Position numbers and translations under genes: made by a program. A stretch of 5,003 bases of DNA, from positions 1 to 5,003 of the forward strand of contig JACCTJ010000211.1 of assembly GCA_013812485.1 (NCBI GenBank), in the 5' to 3' direction. Source of the stretch: Thermoleophilaceae bacterium. GTDB lineage: Bacteria > Actinomycetota > Thermoleophilia > Solirubrobacterales > Thermoleophilaceae. The notes below the pieces were generated by a model. That model saw only the letters and a program-made list of their open reading frames with translations. It was not told where the DNA came from and did no database searches. This document shows, piece by piece, positions 1 to 5,003 of the stretch (position 1 is its first letter; each line of letters opens with the position of its first letter).

Positions 1-891
1 CCGATCCAGGAGCGGCTCGGGGTGGAAGGGGGGTGGATCACCAAGCGCACCGGCATCAGCCGGCGCCACGTCCTCGCTCCCGGGGAGCGGCTGATCGACA
101 TAGCCGTGAAGGCCGGCGGCGCCGCCCTGGCCGAGGCGACGCTCGACCCGGGCGACGTCGACCTGGTCCTCGTCGCGACCACGACCAAGGACCACATCAC
201 TCCGGACGCGGCACCGCTGGTGGCCGCCGAGCTCGGTGCCCTGCGTGCGGGGGCGTTCGATGTAGGCTCGGCTTGCACGGGCTTCGTCGCGGGTGTCGCC
301 GTAGCGCGCGGGCAGATCGAGACCGGCGCGGCGGAGCGTGTGCTCGTGATCGGCGCCGACGCGCTCTTCCAGTATCTCGACCCCGACGACAAGCGCACCG
401 CGGGTCTCTTTGGCGACGGCGCCGGCGCGGTCGTGATGACGGCGACCGACCCGCCGGGTCGGGTGAGCGCTCCCGTGCTGCGCGCGGACGGCGGGCAAGC
501 GGACCTGATCTTTGCGCATCGTGAGGCCACGCTCGAAATGAAGGGGCGGGAGACCTTCGAGCACGCCGTCGCCCGTCTCAGCGAGGTGACCGGGGAGGCG
601 CTTGCGGGGGCGGGCATCGAGGCCGAGGACATCGACCTCTTCGTCTATCACCAAGCGAACCGACGCATCCTGCGCGCCGTCGGCGAGCGGCTCGGGCTAC
701 CCACCGAGCGCGTGCTCGACTACATCGCGGAGTACGCCAACACGTCCGCGGCCACGATCCCGATCGCTCTCGCCGAGGCCCAGGCCGACGGCACGCTCGC
801 CTCGGGTCAGAGGCTCCTCCTGGCGGCGTTTGGAGCCGGCTTCACCTGGGGCGCAGTCATCGTCGACTGGGGGTTGGACGAGGGGAAATGA
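1..891 (+). CDS. fabH: 3-oxoacyl-ACP synthase III (FabH family), 5' end cut by the window
   Basis: The thiolase-fold enzyme condenses an acyl-CoA primer with malonyl-ACP to start type II fatty acid synthesis in the cytoplasm. The frame is open from base 1, and comparison with E. coli FabH as I remember it suggests about 20 residues are missing, so the GTG at 22 is an internal codon. Counting codons from base 1, the N-terminal WITKRTGI motif starts at codon 12. The catalytic Cys lies in SACTGF (codon 92, bases 274-276), the His in YHQAN (codon 217, bases 649-651) and the Asn in YANTSAA (codon 247, bases 739-741). FGDGAGAVV and the C-terminal FGAGFTWG are also typical. All three catalytic residues are present, so it should be active. 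The stretch between Cys and His is 7 residues shorter than in E. coli FabH, shortening the loop after ADGGQADL. Substrate range (acetyl, branched or longer primers) cannot be read from sequence. A specialised KAS III paralogue is possible because no other fab genes are visible. Confidence 0.93.
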   Translation, partial: PIQERLGVEGGWITKRTGISRRHVLAPGERLIDIAVKAGGAALAEATLDPGDVDLVLVATTTKDHITPDAAPLVAAELGALRAGAFDVGSACTGFVAGVAVARGQIETGAAERVLVIGADALFQYLDPDDKRTAGLFGDGAGAVVMTATDPPGRVSAPVLRADGGQADLIFAHREATLEMKGRETFEHAVARLSEVTGEALAGAGIEAEDIDLFVYHQANRRILRAVGERLGLPTERVLDYIAEYANTSAATIPIALAEAQADGTLASGQRLLLAAFGAGFTWGAVIVDWGLDEGK

Positions 892-1145
892 ACGAGCAGC
901 GGAGGTGAAGAGAACTGGCGCATGAGAGTCGCGCGCGCGTGACCGTCGAGAGCGAGGGCGGCCTGGCCGAGGTCATCGGCGCCCGCCGCCGTGTGCTGTA
1001 CCGCTGCTTCGATCACCACCTCGGGCAGCCGACTCCACGAACGCCCACGCTTCCGCTCTGCACGACGATCGGGAGCGACGTGGCACGGTCCGCGTTGCCC
1101 GGAGAACGGCGACTGCTCGGCGAGGGGTCCGGGTAGGTCGAGACC
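892..1145. other. Spacer between fabH and the acyltransferase gene, no firm gene
   Basis: The spacer holds no gene I recognise. A GTG-started 65-codon frame runs from 939 to the TAG at 1134-1136. Its first 30 or so codons have the G/C-rich third positions of a real gene, but there is no good ribosome binding site before it and the product resembles nothing I know. It is in the same frame as the downstream acyltransferase and ends three codons before it. A purine-rich GGAGG at 901-905 has no start codon at normal spacing; the ATG at 922 opens only six codons. An alternating GCGCGCGCGT run occupies 931-940. No convincing promoter or terminator is visible. It may be a 5' leader, a remnant of a lost gene, or plain spacer. 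Confidence 0.4.
1135..1142 (+). promoter_or_regulatory. Probable ribosome binding site of the acyltransferase gene
   Basis: AGGTCGAG lies three bases before the GTG start at 1146 and is a partial match to the Shine-Dalgarno consensus. An in-frame TAG at 1134-1136 overlaps its 5' edge, so translation in this frame cannot begin further upstream. That supports GTG 1146 as the start even though the site itself is weak. Confidence 0.4.
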
Positions 1146-2528
1146 GTGGCTCACGAGCGCCTGTCAGCACTCGATGCTTCCTTTCTTGCCGTCGAGGGTC
1201 CCTCGGCGCCGATGCACGTGGGCTGGGTAGCGGTGTTCGACCCGCCGGAGAACGGTTCCCGACCGGCGTTTCCCGAGCTCTTCGAGCACATCGCCGGGCG
1301 GCTTCGCTGGGCGCCGCGCTACCGGCAACGGCTCGCCGGCGTGCCGTTGGGGCTCCATGATCCTATCTGGGTCGACGATGCCGGCTTCGACGCCGCTGCC
1401 CACCTGCGTCGCGCGGACGGTGAGGATCTGACCGTCCTCGTCGACACGATCCTCTCCTCTCCCCTGGCGCGTGACCGGCCGCTGTGGGAGATCTGGATCG
1501 CCGACGCGCTTCCCGAGGGAGGCCTCGCGCTCGTTGGCAAGATGCACCACTGCATGGTCGACGGCATGGCCGTGGCGGAGCTTGGCGAGCTTCTCTTCGA
1601 TTCCGGGGCCGATGCCTCGGGCGGGGCGAGCCCGGACGAGGACGCCGGGTGGTCCCCGGCTCCCGTTCCCTCGCGCGGCGAGCGACTCGCGCGCGGCCTG
1701 GTGGACCGCGCCGCCGACGGCGCCGCGCTCGCGCTCGCGCCGCTGCGGCTGGCGAGCTCCCCCGCGCGCCTGCTCGGGCTGCCCGGCGCCGTAGGTCGGG
1801 GGGCGCGCACGCTGGCGCACACACTTCTGCCGCCGGCACCCAGCTCGCCCTTCAACCATGCCGGATCCGGCGAGCGCCACCACGTCCGCGTCACGCGCTC
1901 CATCGATGACCTGCGCGTGCTCAGGCGCCGCTTCGGCGTGACGCCGAACGACGTGGTGCTCGCCGCCTGCGCCGGCGCATTGCGGCGCTTCGCCGAGCGT
2001 CGGGGGGAGGCGCCGCAGCCCTTGAAGGTCATGGTCCCCGCGGACGTGCGCTCGCACACCGACTCGGCGGGGAGCGGCAACCGCATCTCATTCCTGTTCA
2101 TCGACCTGCCCTGCGACGAGCCCGACCCGGTCGCGCGCCTGGAGCGCATCAACCGTGCCACCGCACAGCGTGAGCGCGACGGCGAGGCCGAAGAGCTGGA
2201 CGCCGCGTTGCGCGCCGTCGCGCGCACCCCGGGTCCGGTGCAGTGGGCGCTCGCGCAAGCATTCGCCCACCCGCGGCTGTTCAACCTCACGATCTCCACC
2301 ATGCCGGGCCCGGCCGTGCCGCGCTACCTGCGCGGCTGGCGGTTGCGGGAGGTCCACTCGGCCGTGCCGCTCGCCAGCCGCCACGCGCTGTCGATCGGCG
2401 TTGTCACCGTCGCCGGGCGAGCCTGCTTTGGCGTCTACGCCGACGCGCTGGAGCTGCCGGACGCCGACGCGCTCGGCTCCGACCTGGAAAGCTCGCTCGA
2501 CGAGCTACTCGCCGCCGCCCGACCGTAA
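1146..2528 (+). CDS. WS/DGAT family O-acyltransferase (wax ester synthase / diacylglycerol acyltransferase)
   Basis: The family transfers the acyl group of acyl-CoA to diacylglycerol or a long-chain alcohol, making triacylglycerol or wax ester at the inner face of the membrane or on lipid droplets. The 460-residue length is usual. The N-terminus (RLSALDASFL at 5-14, then PMHVGW at 22-27) matches the family opening, which, with the in-frame stop just upstream, fixes the GTG start. The active-site motif HHxxxDG is intact as HHCMVDG (134-140), with His135 as the expected general base. Other family marks are PLW (112-114), ND in NDVVLA (268-273) and GNRISFLFIDLP (311-322). The C-terminal NVPGP-type motif reads STMPGP (384-389), so the usual Asn is Thr385. 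A Pro/Ala-rich linker at about 155-240 separates the N- and C-terminal CoA-dependent acyltransferase-like halves. No signal peptide or clear membrane helix is seen. Whether it favours diacylglycerol or alcohols cannot be told. The gene converges with ftsY. Confidence 0.92.
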   Translation: MAHERLSALDASFLAVEGPSAPMHVGWVAVFDPPENGSRPAFPELFEHIAGRLRWAPRYRQRLAGVPLGLHDPIWVDDAGFDAAAHLRRADGEDLTVLVDTILSSPLARDRPLWEIWIADALPEGGLALVGKMHHCMVDGMAVAELGELLFDSGADASGGASPDEDAGWSPAPVPSRGERLARGLVDRAADGAALALAPLRLASSPARLLGLPGAVGRGARTLAHTLLPPAPSSPFNHAGSGERHHVRVTRSIDDLRVLRRRFGVTPNDVVLAACAGALRRFAERRGEAPQPLKVMVPADVRSHTDSAGSGNRISFLFIDLPCDEPDPVARLERINRATAQRERDGEAEELDAALRAVARTPGPVQWALAQAFAHPRLFNLTISTMPGPAVPRYLRGWRLREVHSAVPLASRHALSIGVVTVAGRACFGVYADALELPDADALGSDLESSLDELLAAARP

Positions 2529-2653
2529 CCGAGCCCGGTCAAGTGGTCACCCCGCGAACGCCACTGCCTCGGCGCGAGACCCGGCGTCTGCATCAGGGCG
2601 AGGGCGACCCCGCGAAACGCTAGACGGCGAGGATTTCTGCTCGGCGCCGGCCC
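2529..2653. other. Convergent gap between the acyltransferase gene and ftsY, no clear terminator
   Basis: Both flanking genes end here, so a bidirectional terminator is expected. I find only weak hairpins: GACCG (2521-2525) with CGGTC (2536-2540), overlapping the acyltransferase stop codon; a CGCC/GGCG stem (2559-2562 with 2571-2574) extended by two pairs past an AA bulge; and AGAC/GTCT around CCGGC at about 2577-2589. None is followed by a T-run on either strand. Termination may be Rho-dependent. No gene is supported. Confidence 0.5.
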
Positions 2654-3661
2654 TCAGCCCCCGAGCAGCGCCTGCGCGAAGTCGTCGGGATCGAAGGGGC
2701 GCAGGTCCTCGATCGCCTCGCCGATGCCGATCAGCTTGACCGGCACCCCGAGCTCCTGGGCGATGGCCAGCGCGATCCCGCCCTTGGCGGTGCCGTCGAG
2801 CTTCGTGAGGATGATCCCGTCCACCTCGACGGCCTCGCGAAAGAGCTGGGCCTGGCGCAGGCCGTTCTGGCCGGTGGTGGCGTCGATGGTCAGGAGCGTC
2901 TCGTGGGGAGCGCCGGGAAGCTGCTTCTCGATCACCCGCCGGACCTTCGCGAGCTCCTCCATCAGGTGGTCCTGGGTGTGCAGGCGCCCGGCGGTGTCGA
3001 CGAGCACCACGTCGTGTCCGCGCGCGCGGGCGGCCTCGACGGCGTCGTAGGCGACCGCGCCGGGGTCCGAGCCCTGCGCGGCGCGGACGATGTCGGCTCC
3101 CGAGCGCTCGGCCCACTCCGCGAGCTGCTCGACCGCGGCGGCGCGGAAGGTGTCGCCCGCGGCCACGAGCACCGAGCGGCCGAGCTCGTGGCGCAGATGC
3201 CAGGCGAGCTTGCCGATCGTCGTCGTCTTGCCGGTGCCGTTGACCCCCACGCAGAGGATCACCGTCGGCTGGGCTCGCAGGTCGATGTGGTCGTCGCCGA
3301 CGCGTGCGGCCTCGGCCAGCAGCTCGCGCAGGCGCCGTGTGAGGTCGGCGCCGCCCGCGAGCTCGCCGGCCCCGGCCTCGCGCTCGAGACGCTCGACGAT
3401 CGATGCCGTGGTCTGGGCGCCGAGGTCGGCGTAGATCAGCGTCTCCTCGAGCCGCTCCCAGGCCTCCTCGTCGAGTCGCTGGAAGACTGAGGCCTCGAGC
3501 TCGGCGCCGAGGGCCTCGCGGCTCTTGCGCAGATTGTCGCGCAGGCGGCGGAAGAAGCGGCCGCGGGGCTCGGCGGCGGCTTCGGCGTCCGCCCCGGCGG
3601 GCGGCGGACCGCCATCGGGCGCGTCGGTGGTCAGGAAGAGCTCGGGCCAGGTTCGGGCCAT
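2654..3661 (-). CDS. ftsY: Signal recognition particle receptor FtsY (SRP GTPase)
   Basis: FtsY docks ribosome-SRP complexes at the membrane, pairs with the GTPase Ffh, and hands nascent membrane proteins to SecYEG. The 335-residue protein has the N-domain helix bundle at about 40-120 and the G domain after it: P-loop GVNGTGKTT (139-147), the SRP-GTPase insertion-box start DTFRAAAVEQL (170-180), DTAGR (222-226) and TKLDGTAKGG (286-295) for guanine recognition. The C-terminal GEAIEDLRPFDPDDF (314-328) separates FtsY from Ffh, as does the absence of a Met-rich M domain. GRFFRRLRDNLRKSREAL (34-51) matches the basic amphipathic helix that opens the NG core and binds anionic lipid. Only about 35 Pro/Ala-rich residues precede it, far fewer than the long acidic A domain of E. 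coli FtsY, and no transmembrane helix is seen. The ATG start has no purine-rich site before it (see the promoter entry). It lies 101 bases after smc. Confidence 0.97.
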   Translation of the reverse strand: MARTWPELFLTTDAPDGGPPPAGADAEAAAEPRGRFFRRLRDNLRKSREALGAELEASVFQRLDEEAWERLEETLIYADLGAQTTASIVERLEREAGAGELAGGADLTRRLRELLAEAARVGDDHIDLRAQPTVILCVGVNGTGKTTTIGKLAWHLRHELGRSVLVAAGDTFRAAAVEQLAEWAERSGADIVRAAQGSDPGAVAYDAVEAARARGHDVVLVDTAGRLHTQDHLMEELAKVRRVIEKQLPGAPHETLLTIDATTGQNGLRQAQLFREAVEVDGIILTKLDGTAKGGIALAIAQELGVPVKLIGIGEAIEDLRPFDPDDFAQALLGG

Positions 3662-3670
3662 GGGCGCGCC

Positions 3671-3697
3671 AGGATAGGGGGTGCGGGGCGCAGTTCC
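3671..3697 (-). promoter_or_regulatory. Possible ftsY promoter giving a near-leaderless mRNA
   Basis: On the - strand TATCCT (3676-3671) fits the TANNNT -10 pattern and ends nine bases before the ftsY ATG. Transcription would then begin within about two or three bases of the start codon. Upstream, GGAACT (3697-3692) sits 15 bases from the -10, a weak -35 with short spacing; GGAAC also resembles extracytoplasmic-function sigma -35 elements. The bases before the ATG contain no Shine-Dalgarno sequence, which is compatible with leaderless translation, common in actinobacteria. This is inference from motif spacing only, in a very GC-rich region where a TATCCT stands out. Confidence 0.3.
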
Positions 3698-3700
3698 GCG

Positions 3701-3728
3701 GCGCGCCGGCGCGCGGGACGGCGCCGTC
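3701..3728. repeat. Two adjacent perfect palindromes between smc and ftsY
   Basis: GCGCGCCGGCGCGC (3701-3714) is a 14-base perfect palindrome, and GACGGCGCCGTC (3717-3728) is a 12-base one two bases further on. Neither has the loop of a good RNA hairpin nor a following T-run, so they are poor intrinsic terminators. They could be operator-like sites or chance in G/C-rich DNA. An 8-base GGCGCGCC occurs twice, at 3663-3670 and 3700-3707, the second overlapping the first palindrome. Confidence 0.35.
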
Positions 3729-3762
3729 GGGGCGGGCTCGGCAGGACCGCCCGGGTCGTGCG

Positions 3763-5003
3763 CTAAGCGGCTTCGGCCTCGGGCCTCTCGCCCTCCGCAG
3801 AGCCGGACGCGGCGCTGGCCCCGCGCAGCCGCCGGGAGACGACCTTCGAGACGCCGTCGGCGCCCATGCTCACGCCGTAGACGCGATCGGCCGCGTCCAT
3901 CGTCCGCTTCTGGTGTGTGACGACGATGAACTGCGCGCGGTCGGAGTAGCGGCGCAGGAGCTCGAGGAAGCGATCGATGTTGAGGTCGTCGAGCGCGGCC
4001 TCGACCTCGTCGAGGATGTAGAAGGGACAGGGCCGGGCGAGGAAGACCGCGAACAGAAAGGCGAGCGCGACGAGCGACTTCTCGCCGCCCGAGAGCAGCG
4101 ACAGGCGGCGGGTGGCCTTGCCCGCCGGGGTGACCTCGACCTCGACGCCGGGCTCGTCGTCGCGGGGGGCGGGGTCGGCGCCCTCGTCCGGGCCGGTGTC
4201 CGCATCCGAGTCGGACTCGGCGCCGGTGCCGTCGACCCCGGACTCCGAGCCGTCGGCGCGCACGAGTCGCAGCCGGCCCCGTCCCCCGGGGAAGAGGTAC
4301 GCGGCGAGCTCCTCGAAGTTCTGGGCCGCGGCCTCGAAGGTCGACTCGAAGCTCTCGCGGATGCGGCGGTCGATGTCGCGGATCAGCGCTTCGAGCTCGG
4401 CGAGCGCCGTCTCGAGATCACCGCGCTGGGTCTCGAGCTCCTCGACGTGGGCGAGGGCCTCGGCGTAGGCCTCTCCGGCGAGCGGGTTGACCGGCCCGAG
4501 CTGCTCGCGCCGCCGGGCGAGGCGCTCGAGCCGCGCGTCGAGCTCGGCGCGGCGCTCGGGCGCGAGCGGCTCCTCGGGCGCGCCCAGGGCGGGATCCGCG
4601 GGCTCGAGGCCCAGGCGAGCCGCCAGCCCGGCGAGCTCCTCGCTGCGCTCCCGGGCGCGGTCGCGGGCGCGCTCGGCGCGAACCTCGGCACCGGTCAGGG
4701 CCTCGGTCACCGCGCGCAGGCGGGTCTGGAGGTCGGCCTCCTCGCGGGCGCAGGAGCGCAGCTCGGCGGCCGTGCGCTCGCCGAGGGCGGCACCGGCCTC
4801 GAGCTCGGCAGCCAGCGCGGCGCGGCGAGCGCCCACGCTTGCCTCGGCGCCGGCGAGCGCCCTCGCGGCCCGCTCGGCGGCCTCGGCCAGCGCGGCGTCG
4901 CGGGCGATCCGGGCGACGAGGCGGGCGTGGCGGTCGGCTCGCTCGGCGCGCTCTCGCTCCTCACGCTCGGCCGCCCGGCGCTCGACGCGCAGCTCGGCCT
5001 CGA
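3763..5003 (-). CDS. smc: Chromosome segregation ATPase SMC, C-terminal part (5' end beyond the window)
   Basis: SMC dimers with ScpA/ScpB extrude DNA loops and organise the chromosome. The frame is open to the right edge, so the N-terminal head (Walker A), hinge and most coiled coil lie outside. Numbering from an internal GTG at 4836 (about 55 more codons precede it in the window), residues 1-115 are Ala/Glu/Arg-rich coiled coil with a Pro/Gly break at 75-96. LGPVNPLAGEAY (113-124) matches the conserved junction where the C-terminal arm returns to the head. The head then shows AYLFPGGRGRLRLV (179-192), ABC signature LSGGEKSL (248-255), Walker B FYILDE (272-277) running into VEAALDD, and the switch His in VVTHQ (His308). 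These marks, with ftsY next door, favour SMC over RecN or SbcC. A 34-residue acidic stretch (195-228) interrupts the head, and an Ala/Ser/Glu tail of about 20 residues follows the usual end. The TAG stop is at 3763-3765. Confidence 0.95.
   Translation of the reverse strand, partial: EAELRVERRAAEREERERAERADRHARLVARIARDAALAEAAERAARALAGAEASVGARRAALAAELEAGAALGERTAAELRSCAREEADLQTRLRAVTEALTGAEVRAERARDRARERSEELAGLAARLGLEPADPALGAPEEPLAPERRAELDARLERLARRREQLGPVNPLAGEAYAEALAHVEELETQRGDLETALAELEALIRDIDRRIRESFESTFEAAAQNFEELAAYLFPGGRGRLRLVRADGSESGVDGTGAESDSDADTGPDEGADPAPRDDEPGVEVEVTPAGKATRRLSLLSGGEKSLVALAFLFAVFLARPCPFYILDEVEAALDDLNIDRFLELLRRYSDRAQFIVVTHQKRTMDAADRVYGVSMGADGVSKVVSRRLRGASAASGSAEGERPEAEAA

Noticed and set aside
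22..24. GTG at 22 as the start of the fabH gene
   Set aside because: The frame stays open to base 1, and the residues before it continue the FabH N-terminal alignment (about 20 residues missing upstream), so the true start lies outside the window.
931..940. Alternating GCGCGCGCGT run as a possible Z-DNA or regulatory element
   Set aside because: Too short and unsurprising at this GC content; no associated promoter or gene start.
807..1154. 115-codon - strand frame covering the spacer and the end of fabH
   Set aside because: It runs antisense into fabH, has no recognisable domain and no good ribosome binding site. Its open state is explained by base composition.
1164..2302. Long open frames on the - strand (297 and 327 codons) opposite the acyltransferase gene
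   Set aside because: The + frame encodes a full WS/DGAT protein with all expected motifs. The - strand products are Arg/Ala/Pro/Ser-rich with no recognisable domain, as expected for shadow frames in GC-rich DNA.
2521..2589. Hairpins in the convergent gap as intrinsic terminators
   Set aside because: Stems are only four to six pairs, with loops or bulges, and no T-run follows on either strand.
2903..3490. 195-codon + strand frame across ftsY
   Set aside because: It overlaps the unmistakable FtsY GTPase frame on the other strand and has no recognisable motif.
2700..5003. Very frequent GAGCTC and GCGAGCTCG sequences, looking like a dispersed repeat
   Set aside because: They fall mostly in coding sequence of smc and ftsY, where Glu-Leu encoded by the preferred codons GAG CTC gives this palindrome. 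It is codon usage in coiled-coil-rich protein, not a repeat family.

Overview
This is a very GC-rich window (roughly 70% by eye) with strong G/C bias at third codon positions. It carries four genes, two of them cut by the window edges. The left half, on the + strand, holds lipid metabolism: the C-terminal ~90% of a 3-oxoacyl-ACP synthase III (FabH family, 1-891), a 254-base spacer, and a complete WS/DGAT-type O-acyltransferase (1146-2528). The right half, on the - strand, holds housekeeping genes in the widespread order smc then ftsY: the C-terminal part of the SMC chromosome-condensation ATPase (3763 to beyond 5003) and the complete signal recognition particle receptor FtsY (2654-3661). The acyltransferase and ftsY converge on a 125-base gap.

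The best guess for the source is a high-GC actinobacterium (Actinomycetota). WS/DGAT acyltransferases with this sequence style are abundant there, GTG starts are used, and base composition fits. FtsY has only about 35 residues before its conserved FF motif rather than a long acidic N-terminal domain. A deep-branching class such as Thermoleophilia is possible, but that is a guess from general impression, not something the window proves.

Functionally, FabH would start acyl-chain synthesis by condensing acyl-CoA with malonyl-ACP. The WS/DGAT would use acyl-CoA to cap diacylglycerol or fatty alcohol, giving storage triacylglycerol or wax ester. The two could belong to one lipid programme, but the 254-base spacer leaves co-transcription unproven. 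SMC and FtsY act in chromosome organisation and membrane protein targeting, and are neighbours by conserved gene order rather than shared pathway.

I see no mobile element, CRISPR array, tRNA, rRNA or clear novel system. The most noteworthy details are an acidic low-complexity insertion in the SMC ATPase head, a possible near-leaderless start for ftsY, a non-standard form of the C-terminal NVPGP-type motif in the acyltransferase, and an unexplained spacer ORF in the same frame as the acyltransferase.
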